From: Hymenobacter fodinae
Lineage (GTDB): Bacteria > Bacteroidota > Bacteroidia > Cytophagales > Hymenobacteraceae
DNA: 64,000 nucleotides
Assembly (NCBI RefSeq): GCF_004745825.1
Contig: NZ_SRLA01000004.1
Span: forward strand, 62,001 to 126,000
Direction of reading: 5' to 3'
Numbering within the stretch: the stretch's first letter is position 1; the number at the start of each line of letters is the position of its first letter. Under the pieces are notes generated by a model. The model had not been told where the DNA came from, made no database searches, and was given only the letters and a program-made list of their open reading frames with translations. The translations under genes were made by a program, and so were the position numbers. Shown one piece after another: positions 32,508 through 40,546 of the stretch.

Positions 32508-32777
32508 TTACTGAGCAGGGGTAGTAGCGGGAGCCGTGGCAGGAGCAGTAGTCGAAGCAGGAGCGTCGGTAGCGTCAGCAGCATTCTCCATAGCGTCAGC
32601 CTTAGCGTCAGCCGAGTCACGAACGGCGTCAGCCTTCTCTTCCATAGCGTCAGCCTTAGCTTCGCCAGCAGCTTCTACATTCTCAGCACCTTGCTCAGCA
32701 GTATCTTCTTTCTTGCTGTCGCAAGAAGCAAAAGAGAACGAAGCGGCAGCCAGGGCGAGGAACAGTACTTTTTTCAT
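32508..32777 (-). CDS. small Ala/Asp-rich lipoprotein
   Basis: 89 residues with a lipoprotein signal ending FSFASC (lipidated Cys 19). The mature chain is acidic and repetitive: units like KADAMEEKADAVRDSADAKADAMENAADA give an amphipathic, probably helical, stretch, followed by a Thr/Ala/Pro tail (APASTTAPATAPATTPAQ) suited to crossing peptidoglycan or being surface exposed. No domain is recognised. Such lipoproteins are frequent in Bacteroidota and could play a structural envelope role. It is transcribed alone. Confidence 0.7.
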   Translation of the reverse strand: MKKVLFLALAAASFSFASCDSKKEDTAEQGAENVEAAGEAKADAMEEKADAVRDSADAKADAMENAADATDAPASTTAPATAPATTPAQ

Positions 32778-32924
32778 GATGAGGGTTGGTTGAAAATGGT
32801 ATGTCTGATTAAAACGACTTCACTGTAATCAGGAGAGAGTACCAGTGAAATTCGGGTGTTTATACTCCACTGTAGAAAAGGTAACCCGACAGTAGAAAAA
32901 CTTTTTTCAACCACTTCTTTACGC

Positions 32925-32968
32925 AAAAAAGTGGCCTAGCGCCTCCACAAAGAGGATACTAGGCCACT
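32925..32968 (-). terminator. der terminator built from two copies of the CTAGGCC motif
   Basis: AGTGGCCTAG (32930-32939) and CTAGGCCACT (32959-32968) are exact complements and form a 10-bp stem with a 19-nt loop. On the minus strand the stem is followed by TTTTTT (the last T of the stem plus five more). It follows the der stop codon. Confidence 0.85.
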
Positions 32969-32988
32969 GCACATGTAGCTCGCAGAAA

Positions 32989-34311
32989 TTATTTCTTCCG
33001 GAAGATGATACCGATAGGGGTACCCTCAAACCCGAAGTTCTCCCGCAGGCGGTTCTCCAGGTAGCGCGTGTAGCTTTCCTTCACATACTGCGGCAGGTTG
33101 CAGAAGAAGGCAAACACTGGGTTGTGTGTAGGCAGTTGAGTTACATACTTAATGCGCACCATTTTGCCCTTCGTGATGGGTGGCGGATACTTCTCAATTT
33201 CGCGCAGCATCACCTCGTTCAGCTCCGAAGTAGGCACTTTCTTGCGCTTGTTGCTATACACTTCAATGGCCGTTTCAATGGCCTTGTGCACGCGCTGCTT
33301 GGTAAGTACCGAGGTGAAAATGATGGGCGGGTAGTTGATAGGCGCAATCTTCTCGCGGATCTTCTCCTCGAACTCCTTGGCCGTATTCGTTTCCTTATTC
33401 TCAATTAGGTCCCACTTGTTCACCAGAATCACAATACCCTTCCGGTTTTTGTCGGCTAGGCCTATGATGTTCACGTCCTGGGCCTCAATACCGCGGGTGG
33501 CATCGAGCATCACAATGCACACGTCGGACTCTTCCAGCGCCCGGATAGAGCGCAGCACAGAATAAAACTCTACGTCTTCGTGCACCTTGGTTTTGCGGCG
33601 CAGTCCGGCCGTATCGACCAAGATAAACTCGTTGCCAAAAGCATTATAACGCGCCTGAATAGAGTCGCGGGTGGTGCCGGCAATGTCCGTTACAATGCTG
33701 CGGTCGGTGCCCAACAGCAGATTCACGAACGACGACTTGCCCACGTTGGGGCGGCCTACCACGGCAATTTTAGGAATACCAGCGTCGGGTTCTTCCTCCC
33801 CTATTTCCTCGAAATGGCTGATAACGGCATCCAGTAGGTCGCCGGTACCGGAACCGCTCTGGCTGCTAATCGGGAAGATTTCGCCGTTGCCAATACCCAG
33901 GGTATAAAACTCGCCAGCGGCGTGGGCGCGGGCATTGGTATCGGCCTTGTTGGCTACAATATAGATAGGCTTTTTGCCCTGGTAGCGGCGCAGTACGTTG
34001 GCAAATTCCTCGTCGAGGTGATGTACGCCCGCGTCTACGTCAACCATGAACAGTACTACGTCGGCCTCGTCAATAGCCAGCTTCACCTGCTTATTGATTT
34101 CACCCTCGAAGATATCGTCGGAGTTGTGTACGTACCCACCCGTGTCGATTACGGTGTAGTAGGTACCGGTCCACTCGCCGTAGCCGTAGTGCCGGTCGCG
34201 CGTTACGCCCGACTCGTTGTCCATGATGGCCTTACGCTGGCCTACGAGACGGTTGAACAGGGTAGACTTGCCCACGTTGGGGCGGCCTACAATGGCAATA
34301 GTATTTTTCAT
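32989..34311 (-). CDS. der: ribosome biogenesis GTPase Der (EngA)
   Basis: 440 residues from ATG 34311 (a start 10 codons upstream is rejected because the conserved protein begins MKNTIAIVGRPNVGKST). Two GTPase domains in tandem each show G1 (GRPNVGKST; GRPNVGKSS), G3 (DTGG; DTAG) and G4 (NKAD; NKWD). A C-terminal KH-like domain ends in NFGFEGTPIGIIFRKK. Required for 50S subunit assembly. era, another ribosome-assembly GTPase, is encoded just upstream on the same strand with a small gene between. Confidence 0.96.
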   Translation of the reverse strand: MKNTIAIVGRPNVGKSTLFNRLVGQRKAIMDNESGVTRDRHYGYGEWTGTYYTVIDTGGYVHNSDDIFEGEINKQVKLAIDEADVVLFMVDVDAGVHHLDEEFANVLRRYQGKKPIYIVANKADTNARAHAAGEFYTLGIGNGEIFPISSQSGSGTGDLLDAVISHFEEIGEEEPDAGIPKIAVVGRPNVGKSSFVNLLLGTDRSIVTDIAGTTRDSIQARYNAFGNEFILVDTAGLRRKTKVHEDVEFYSVLRSIRALEESDVCIVMLDATRGIEAQDVNIIGLADKNRKGIVILVNKWDLIENKETNTAKEFEEKIREKIAPINYPPIIFTSVLTKQRVHKAIETAIEVYSNKRKKVPTSELNEVMLREIEKYPPPITKGKMVRIKYVTQLPTHNPVFAFFCNLPQYVKESYTRYLENRLRENFGFEGTPIGIIFRKK

Positions 34312-34430
34312 GCGTCTGACTCCAGCCGCCGGCCCGACCATATTCGGCAGTGCCCGGAGTAGTTAAGTGAATGTGAGGTCGGATTAAACTTTTTAAAATC
34401 GTTGCCAAGCAACCGCCACCAGATATAGGC

Positions 34431-34634
34431 CTAGCAGAATGGCAAAGACGCGTTCATAAACTGCCGAGGGATACGCTGTTGACGAGACTGGCGAGATGAT
34501 GCAGGCATCGTTTCTCGTTCAGGTTTGTGCTGCTGATAGTCAGTCTGTGCCTGACTCCATAAGACAATGCCGATGACAAAAACTACTATTGCAATAAGTA
34601 GCACTAGCCAACCAGGCATATCCTCCGGGACCAT
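34431..34634 (-). CDS. small single-span membrane protein, unknown
   Basis: 67 residues between era and der on the same strand. A single hydrophobic helix (GWLVLLIAIVVFVIGIVLWS) is near the N-terminus, followed by a polar, Gln/Arg-rich tail. A second ATG 5 codons in (MPGWLV) may be the real start. Its stop codon TAG is part of a GGCCTAG motif copy. Moderate support: co-direction, TM helix and tight packing, but no recognised family. Confidence 0.45.
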   Translation of the reverse strand: MVPEDMPGWLVLLIAIVVFVIGIVLWSQAQTDYQQHKPERETMPASSRQSRQQRIPRQFMNASLPFC

Positions 34635-34649
34635 ACCCTTTCTTCTTGG

Positions 34650-35549
34650 CTATTGGTTGTAGCCGAAACGGCTTAGCGCTTTAGGGTCGGTGCGCCAGTT
34701 TTCGTTGACTTTCACGTGGATTTCGAGAAAGACTTTCTTCTGGAAGAACTTCTCCATTTCCTCGCGGGCCCAGGTGCCTACTTTCTTGAGTGCGGCACCT
34801 TGCTGCCCGATAATGATGCCCTTCTGGCTGGCCCGCTCGACATAAATAACCGAGCGCATCCGGATGATATCGTCGTCTTCTTTGAACTCCTCAATCTCTA
34901 CCTCGCAGCTGTAGGGTACTTCCTTCTTGTAGAGCTTGAAGATTTTCTCCCGAATCATCTCGGCGGCAAAGAACCGCTCCGGCTTATCGGTTAGCTCGTC
35001 CTTAGGGTAGTACGGCGGATGCACCGGCAGATAACCCAGAATCAGATCCAGCAGTTCACCGGTCCCGAACTTCTCTAGGGCCGAAATAGGCAGCACGCGG
35101 GCGGCGTTGGGTAAATGCTCGCGCCAGTACTCTACCTTGGCCTCTACCTCGGCTTGGTCAGCTTGGTCAATTTTATTCACCAGCAGCAGAATGGGCGTAT
35201 CTACCATTTTGCGCAGGCGCTCTACTACCGGCTCTTCGTCGTGCTTTTCGTAAATGTCCGTCACGAACAGAATCACGTCGGCATCTTCCAGCGACGAGTA
35301 CACGAACGACATCATGGCGTTGTGCAGCTCATATTTGGGCTGAATGATGCCGGGCGTGTCAGAGTAAACAAGCTGAAAATCGTCGCCGTTCAGAATGCCC
35401 AGGATGCGGTGGCGCGTGGTCTGGGCCTTGCTGGTGACAATGCTGAGCCGCTCGCCCATCAGGGCATTCATCAGCGTAGACTTGCCCACGTTGGGCTTGC
35501 CGATAATGCTCACAAAGCCAGCGCGGTGCGGAGTTGGTTCGGTATTCAC
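34650..35549 (-). CDS. era: GTPase Era
   Basis: 299 residues. 30S subunit maturation and 16S 3'-end recognition. GTPase domain with G1 GKPNVGKSTLMN (about 17-28), G2/G3 around SKAQTTRHRILGI and YSDTPGI, G4 NKID, then a KH domain with KGIIIGQQGAALKKVGTWAREEMEKFF, the GxxG RNA-binding loop written GQQG. Normal length. Promoter-like element upstream gives a leader of about 18 nt. Confidence 0.96.
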   Translation of the reverse strand: MNTEPTPHRAGFVSIIGKPNVGKSTLMNALMGERLSIVTSKAQTTRHRILGILNGDDFQLVYSDTPGIIQPKYELHNAMMSFVYSSLEDADVILFVTDIYEKHDEEPVVERLRKMVDTPILLLVNKIDQADQAEVEAKVEYWREHLPNAARVLPISALEKFGTGELLDLILGYLPVHPPYYPKDELTDKPERFFAAEMIREKIFKLYKKEVPYSCEVEIEEFKEDDDIIRMRSVIYVERASQKGIIIGQQGAALKKVGTWAREEMEKFFQKKVFLEIHVKVNENWRTDPKALSRFGYNQ

Positions 35550-35572
35550 TTCAGAATCTGAAAATTGGCCTG

Positions 35573-35580
35573 CAAAGGTA
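35573..35580 (-). promoter_or_regulatory. candidate -7 element of era
   Basis: TACCTTTG on the minus strand is an exact TAnnTTTG match 24 nt before the era ATG. The upstream -33 is weak. Confidence 0.4.
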
Positions 35581-35643
35581 CGACTTTCTGGCGGCTAGGC
35601 CACCCACCCTCTTAAACATAGGCACTGGGAAAATTGTCTGTAC

Positions 35644-35683
35644 CACAAACTGCAAGATGACATAAGTCAGGTTTCAGTTTGTG
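35644..35683. other. 9-bp inverted repeat in the era/hemH gap
   Basis: CACAAACTG and CAGTTTGTG are exact complements separated by 22 nt, about 100 nt before the hemH ATG. Possible operator; no T-run. Confidence 0.35.
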
Positions 35684-35782
35684 ATTCGTTGGCGAACTTT
35701 GCGGTTCGTAAAGCAGCTTATTTGGCTGCTGTCACGTTTCCCATGACTCGCCCCCGTACAACTCACGGCGTTATAGTATTCT

Positions 35783-36829
35783 ATGCCCACCACCCCTTCT
35801 TCTACTAAAGGCCGCATCGGCGTCCTGCTCGTGAACCTCGGTACGCCCGATTCGCCCCAGACCGGCGACGTGCGCCGCTACCTCAACGAATTCCTGACGG
35901 ATGCCCGCGTGATTGACATGCCCGCCGCCGTACGTTACCCGCTATTTCGGGGCCTAGTGGTACCATTGCGTGCGCCAAAATCGGCCAAAGTCTACCAGCA
36001 GCTCTGGACGGAACGTGGTTCCCCCCTACTCTTTCATGGCCTAGACTTGCAAAAGCTGGTGCAGGATACTTTGGGCAAGGATTACCTAGTGGCCTTTGGC
36101 ATGCGGTATCAAAAGCCTAGCATTGAAAGCGCCTTAGAGCAACTGCGCGAGGCCGCAGTGGACCGCATCATTGTGCTGCCCTTATTTCCGCAGTACGCTG
36201 CGGCCAGCACGGGCTCGGTGCAAGAGAAAGTGATGGAAATAGTGAGCAAGTGGTGGGTAGTACCCAGCATCAGCTTCATCAGCACCTTCGTGGATGTGCC
36301 GGGCTTCACGGGTACGTTTGCCACGCTGGGCAAGGAAGAAATGGCCAAGCACCACTACGACCATGTAGTGTTCAGTTACCACGGCATTCCGGAGCGCCAT
36401 GTACTAAAGGGCAGCCACAAGGGCTACTGCAAGCTGGGTAACTGCTGCAACAGCTACAACAAGAACAACCGCTATTGCTACCGGGCACAGTGCTTCGAAA
36501 CGTCGCGCCTGCTGGGGGCCGCCCTAGGCCTCTCCCCCGACCAGTACACTACTGCGTTTCAGAGCCGCCTGCAAAGTCGCCTCCGCGACCCATGGCTGCA
36601 GCCCTATACCGATGAAGTGCTCAAGGAATTCCCGGCCAAGGGCATCAAAAACGTACTCGCCTTCTCCCCTGCCTTCGTAGCCGACTGTCTCGAAACGACC
36701 ATTGAAGTGGGTGAAGAGTTTAAGGAGATGTTTGAAGAAGCCGGCGGAGAGCATTGGCAATTGGTTCCTTCGCTTAACTCGCACCCCCAGTGGGTAGAGA
36801 CTGTAGCCGATATGATTCGGCAGAACTAA
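35783..36829 (+). CDS. hemH: ferrochelatase
   Basis: 348 residues, the last step of protoheme synthesis: insertion of Fe(II) into protoporphyrin IX. It contains LLVNLGTPDSPQTGDVRRYLNEFLTD at the start, the substrate-binding FGMRYQKPSIESAL, the catalytic His in VVFSYHGIPERHV, a four-Cys segment (C-x6-C-C ... C) in GYCKLGNCCNSYNKNNRYCY that may bind a cluster or zinc, and the second metal-site region with E in CLETTIEVGEEFKE. It is a monocistronic gene with a terminator following. Confidence 0.95.
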   Translation: MPTTPSSTKGRIGVLLVNLGTPDSPQTGDVRRYLNEFLTDARVIDMPAAVRYPLFRGLVVPLRAPKSAKVYQQLWTERGSPLLFHGLDLQKLVQDTLGKDYLVAFGMRYQKPSIESALEQLREAAVDRIIVLPLFPQYAAASTGSVQEKVMEIVSKWWVVPSISFISTFVDVPGFTGTFATLGKEEMAKHHYDHVVFSYHGIPERHVLKGSHKGYCKLGNCCNSYNKNNRYCYRAQCFETSRLLGAALGLSPDQYTTAFQSRLQSRLRDPWLQPYTDEVLKEFPAKGIKNVLAFSPAFVADCLETTIEVGEEFKEMFEEAGGEHWQLVPSLNSHPQWVETVADMIRQN

Positions 36830-36840
36830 GTATTATCTGC

Positions 36841-36876
36841 AAAAAGGGCCGCTACATCATTGTAGCGGCCCTTTTT
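36841..36876. terminator. bidirectional terminator after hemH
   Basis: AAAAAGGGCCGCTACA and TGTAGCGGCCCTTTTT form a perfect 16-bp stem with a 4-nt loop, between convergent genes. Confidence 0.93.
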
Positions 36877-36877
36877 G

Positions 36878-37405
36878 TTACTCATTCAGTTGCTGGTCGC
36901 GCCGCCGAAAGGTATCCACGCCGTCGGGCCGCCGGTTATGATAGAAGCTCTGCTCGCTGTAGCCAGGCTGATCGTAAAAGTGCTGAACCGGCGCGGCCGG
37001 CAAGGGCAAGTTTAACGCGCGTAACATTGCCTCCTCATACGCACGGCTTATCTGAATTTCCGTGTAAGGTGGGTATTGGAGCACCGATTCGCTGGTGAGA
37101 GAAGGCACAAACACACTATCACTTTCTTCATCTATGGCTGCTACACCAATAGGCAGTAAAATGTGTCGGTCGTACTTGCTGATATTCAAGTCAGATGAGA
37201 GCTCGATATCCAGATAGCGGACCTTCAGTGATTCAACTTCCACAATGAGTTCGTGCACGTCGCCAAAGGCCTTACCGTCACCACCGCGCACCGTCCAGCC
37301 GCGCACGTCGGGGTTACCGTCGGCTACTTCAAACTCAGATAAATCGCGGAGGCGCCGTAAGTGCATGCCTTCGCCGGAAGGAATTGGATCGGGTGTGGTT
37401 TCCAT
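36878..37405 (-). CDS. PRC-barrel domain protein
   Basis: 175 residues. The segment DVRGWTVRGGDGKAFGDVHELIVEVESLKVRYLDIEL (about 33-69) is a classic PRC-barrel beta strand set, and VFVPSLTSESVLQYPPY extends the barrel. Such domains are found in the photosynthetic reaction centre H subunit and in the RimM family, but free-standing ones like this often relate to stress or membrane association. The C-terminal 50 residues are polar and low in order. No signal peptide. It lies next to a single-span membrane protein gene, same strand, 28 nt apart. Confidence 0.75.
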   Translation of the reverse strand: METTPDPIPSGEGMHLRRLRDLSEFEVADGNPDVRGWTVRGGDGKAFGDVHELIVEVESLKVRYLDIELSSDLNISKYDRHILLPIGVAAIDEESDSVFVPSLTSESVLQYPPYTEIQISRAYEEAMLRALNLPLPAAPVQHFYDQPGYSEQSFYHNRRPDGVDTFRRRDQQLNE

Positions 37406-37433
37406 GGGTACGGATGCGTAATAAGAATTCTGC

Positions 37434-38084
37434 CTAGCGGGCAGGCTGACTGATAACCTTAACGATGTCGGCGGACCGGCTCAAGAAGGCTTGCACTTGC
37501 TGCTGCTCCTGAGGTGTAGTAGTTCGGCCAGAAAGTGCGTTGGCTTGGCTTACGAGTTCGTTGGCGTCATTCTCTAGCGCTGGGTAGCCTTTTTGCTGAA
37601 TGGCCTTGATGAGGTTGGCAGCGGCCACATACCCTGGGCGTAGACTAGTGCCTGCTTCCTGCAAACGACTAGTAGCACTGGTCAGGTCATCGCGCTTTTC
37701 ACTTACGGTGGCATCACGCAAATCGTCGCGGTCGGCCAAGGGGCGCAAGGTGGCCATCAGCACTTCTAGGCCACGTCGGCCATAGGTGGGCACCGTCGCA
37801 TCAGACGCGGCAAAGGCAGCCAGCTCATCAGGCGAGCCTCCTGGTTCTTCCGTAGCCATTTCAGCTACGGCGGGGTCGTTGGTAGGCCTAGGGGCCGTTT
37901 CAGCTCCGGTGGTAGAATCGGGAGCAGGCTCGGCAACAGGGGCGGCGGGTACTGCGGGCACAGGCTGGTCACTATCGGCCCTGAATACATAGTACCCGAC
38001 GGCTGCCAAGCCTAGCAGTACCAGCAGAACAAGTAGCCAGGGGCTGGGAGAAGACTTTTTCCGTTGAATATTAATGTCGGCCAT
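37434..38084 (-). CDS. single-span membrane protein with Pro/Ala-rich linker, unknown
   Basis: 216 residues. A short cytoplasmic stretch with KKSSPSPWLLVLLVLLGLAAVGYYVF gives one N-terminal membrane helix, then an Ala/Pro/Glu-rich linker (about 40-90) and a mostly helical extracytoplasmic region (LEVLMATLRPLADRD to the end). No named domain. It precedes the PRC-barrel gene on the same strand by 28 nt and is probably co-transcribed; the pair may work at the membrane. Confidence 0.65.
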   Translation of the reverse strand: MADINIQRKKSSPSPWLLVLLVLLGLAAVGYYVFRADSDQPVPAVPAAPVAEPAPDSTTGAETAPRPTNDPAVAEMATEEPGGSPDELAAFAASDATVPTYGRRGLEVLMATLRPLADRDDLRDATVSEKRDDLTSATSRLQEAGTSLRPGYVAAANLIKAIQQKGYPALENDANELVSQANALSGRTTTPQEQQQVQAFLSRSADIVKVISQPAR

Positions 38085-38273
38085 AGAAGCAGGTAAAGAG
38101 TAGTTGGACAGTCATACGGATGCCGCCCCGAATACGATACGCCTACCAGCCTACGCGTTGGTTGACCATTAGGCGAATCCCCGGAGTAGGTGTGCCACAA
38201 ACTAGTATGTTTGGCCTTGCAGAACCAGCCTGCTCTACTTTACTGCTTATTCTTCTTATTTAGCCCGTGTCCA

Positions 38274-39263
38274 ATGGTTTCAGATCAACTCCTCGATGAG
38301 CTGCGCCACCGTGGCTTACTCTCAGCACATCATACCGAGGCTATTCGGCAGGATGAGCGCAGCCGGCCGTTTTCCCTGCATTATGAGTTGCGAGCAGCCC
38401 TATACCTAGGCATTACGCTGCTTACGGGTGGCCTAGGCGTTCTGCTCTACCAACATCTGGATGACATTGGGCACGGCGTAGTTGTGCTAAGCATGGCAGT
38501 GCTGATGCTGACAGGCTTTGGCTATGCCGCCCGGCATCGGCAGCCGTTTACGTGGGAGCAAGTCACAACAAGCAGCTTCGTGCCCGACTACGCGCTGCTG
38601 CTCGGCTGCTTGTTATTTCTGGCGCTTGAAACCTACCTACAAGTACAGTACAATCTGTTTGGCAATCGGTATGGGTTAGCCACTGTGCTGCCGGCCGTTC
38701 TGTTTTTCTTACTGGCCTACCGCTTCGACCACCGAGGCGTGCTGGCCATGGCTATTACTGCACTGGCCTCGTGGGTGGGCGTAAGCGTGGCGCCACTTTC
38801 GGCTTTCACTGACAATAACTTTCTGTATTACGGTCTCGGCGGGGCGGCCGTGGGTTTGGGCCTGCTGCTGACTGCTGTGGGGTTTGAGGCGGAGATTAAC
38901 CGGCATAAGCCGCACTTTGCTTTCACTTACATCTCGCTGGGCGCCAATCTGGCCCTGCTGGCGGCTACAAGCGCTTTGTTTACTTTTTATCCACAACCGT
39001 TCCTCCCGAAGGTGTTGGTTGTCCCGCTGCTAGTGGTGCTCAGTGGTAGCCTAGTATGGTACGCCCGTCGCACGAAGTCCTATTTGTTTCTGCTCATGGG
39101 GGTTCTGTATGGCTATATCACGGTCACGTATCTTCTTTTCAGGGTGCTAGATGGAGTTCATGGAGAAATAGGGGCTACGATTGTTATGCTCTACTTCACG
39201 CTGTCGGCGGTGGGAGTGGTAGTGTTGTTTGTGCACGGCAAGAAATTCCTGAACCGCTCATGA
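38274..39263 (+). CDS. DUF2157-type multi-span membrane protein
   Basis: 329 residues from ATG 38274. It starts with a short soluble segment, VSDQLLDELRHRGLLSAHHTEAIRQ, that resembles the N-terminal helix of DUF2157 proteins, then about nine hydrophobic segments. No enzyme motif is visible. A longer in-frame start at 38190 (GTG) is rejected because it adds a hydrophobic tail with no family similarity. Its stop codon overlaps the next start (ATGA), so translational coupling to a second protein of similar plan is likely. Function unknown. Confidence 0.75.
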   Translation: MVSDQLLDELRHRGLLSAHHTEAIRQDERSRPFSLHYELRAALYLGITLLTGGLGVLLYQHLDDIGHGVVVLSMAVLMLTGFGYAARHRQPFTWEQVTTSSFVPDYALLLGCLLFLALETYLQVQYNLFGNRYGLATVLPAVLFFLLAYRFDHRGVLAMAITALASWVGVSVAPLSAFTDNNFLYYGLGGAAVGLGLLLTAVGFEAEINRHKPHFAFTYISLGANLALLAATSALFTFYPQPFLPKVLVVPLLVVLSGSLVWYARRTKSYLFLLMGVLYGYITVTYLLFRVLDGVHGEIGATIVMLYFTLSAVGVVVLFVHGKKFLNRS

Positions 39264-40444
39264 ACCTGAAAGCCTACAACCCTGCCTGGGCCCAACACGA
39301 GGCCATGCATGCTGCTACCGCCCGCTGGTTTCGCCGCGGCTTGCTTACCAGCGAACAGCAACAAGCTATTCAAACTGCATACCCGCTTGATTTCTATCGG
39401 CCCGGCCTGTTTCTGCGCATTGGCCTGTTCATCTTTGCCTACATCGGGGCATCGGGGATGGTAGGCCTGCTGGCTGTGATTACCAGCTTCGACCACTTGG
39501 AGTCCTTGGCCTTTATTGCCGCTATTGGTACTTGGCTGGCGCTGGAGTTTTTCATCCGAAGTTCGCGTTTGTATCACGCCGGCGCCGATAATGCACTGCT
39601 CTACATGGCCTTGGGTTGGGCAGCATTGTGGCTGACCGCCGTGTTAGATGACGTACTTCCGTCTATTTCTTCATCGTCGTTACTTAGCAGCATTCAGACC
39701 ACCTTACTACTAGGGCCCTTGTTTCTGCTAGGCCTACTGGCCACCATTCGCTTCGCCGATAGAGTAGTAGCCTTTGCCACCTATTGTTTGCTGCTCTTAC
39801 TGATTACTATCTGGTTGCTCCAACTACCCTTCGGCAGGCTAGTGCTCCCCTTTATACTTATGGCCGTTTCGGCGGGCGCCTACCAGCTGGTGGCTCTGCT
39901 CAGCAAGCGCCCTGATTATACATACTACCAGCGGTGCTTGGTGGTGCTCAAAGTTCTCTCCCTGAGCAGCCTGTATTTAGCAGGCAACTACTACGTAGTC
40001 CGGGAGGGCAATGCCGTGCTTGGCGGCGACTATCTATCCGCTCAAATTCCCTCTGCTCCGGTCTTTTATCTACTCACGGCACTTGTTCCGCTACTATACA
40101 TCAGAGTTGGCCTTCGGCACCCAAGTCGGGTGTGGTTGCTGACTGGCCTAGCGGCCGCGGCCTTCTCACTATTTACGCTGCGCCACTACCGGGCAGTGCT
40201 CCCAACCGAAATAGCAGCCGTACTTTTTGGCCTTCTCTTAATACTTCTGGCTGTGTGGGCCGCCCGCTATCTACGGCCAACTCGCCATGGCCTCACCTCC
40301 CTTGCCCAAGATGAGCAACCTCCTCTTTTCAATCTGGAGTCATTGATTGTAGCTGAAACGGCCGTGGTGCCCACGGCTCCCGAGCCCACCTTCCAATTTG
40401 GAGGAGGGCATTCGGGCGGTGCCGGCGCCGATGGAACATATTAA
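39260..40444 (+). CDS. second DUF2157-like membrane protein, translationally coupled
   Basis: 394 residues from ATG 39260, overlapping the previous stop by 4 nt (ATGA). Same plan as its neighbour: an N-terminal cytoplasmic helix pair (WFRRGLLTSEQQQAIQTAYP) and then about ten membrane segments. The C-terminus leaves the membrane and ends in a Gly-rich FGGGHSGGAGADGTY. In other bacteria a DUF2157 protein is often followed by a DUF4401/GDYXXLXY-type protein, and this may be the equivalent, but I cannot confirm it. Frames upstream of 39260 belong to the previous gene. Confidence 0.75.
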   Translation: MNLKAYNPAWAQHEAMHAATARWFRRGLLTSEQQQAIQTAYPLDFYRPGLFLRIGLFIFAYIGASGMVGLLAVITSFDHLESLAFIAAIGTWLALEFFIRSSRLYHAGADNALLYMALGWAALWLTAVLDDVLPSISSSSLLSSIQTTLLLGPLFLLGLLATIRFADRVVAFATYCLLLLLITIWLLQLPFGRLVLPFILMAVSAGAYQLVALLSKRPDYTYYQRCLVVLKVLSLSSLYLAGNYYVVREGNAVLGGDYLSAQIPSAPVFYLLTALVPLLYIRVGLRHPSRVWLLTGLAAAAFSLFTLRHYRAVLPTEIAAVLFGLLLILLAVWAARYLRPTRHGLTSLAQDEQPPLFNLESLIVAETAVVPTAPEPTFQFGGGHSGGAGADGTY

Positions 40445-40491
40445 CATGCTAGGCCACTATAGCAACCTGGCCAAACGAACTAGGCCTATGT

Positions 40492-40526
40492 AAAAAAGCC
40501 CGCTTCCATACAGGAACGGGCTTTTT
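40492..40526. terminator. bidirectional terminator
   Basis: AAAAAGCCCG ... TTCC pairs with GGAA ... CGGGCTTTTT (one bulge), between convergent genes. Two CTAGGCC copies lie just upstream (40449, 40480). Confidence 0.85.
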
Positions 40527-40546
40527 CGGTAAATGACTTTGAAAAC

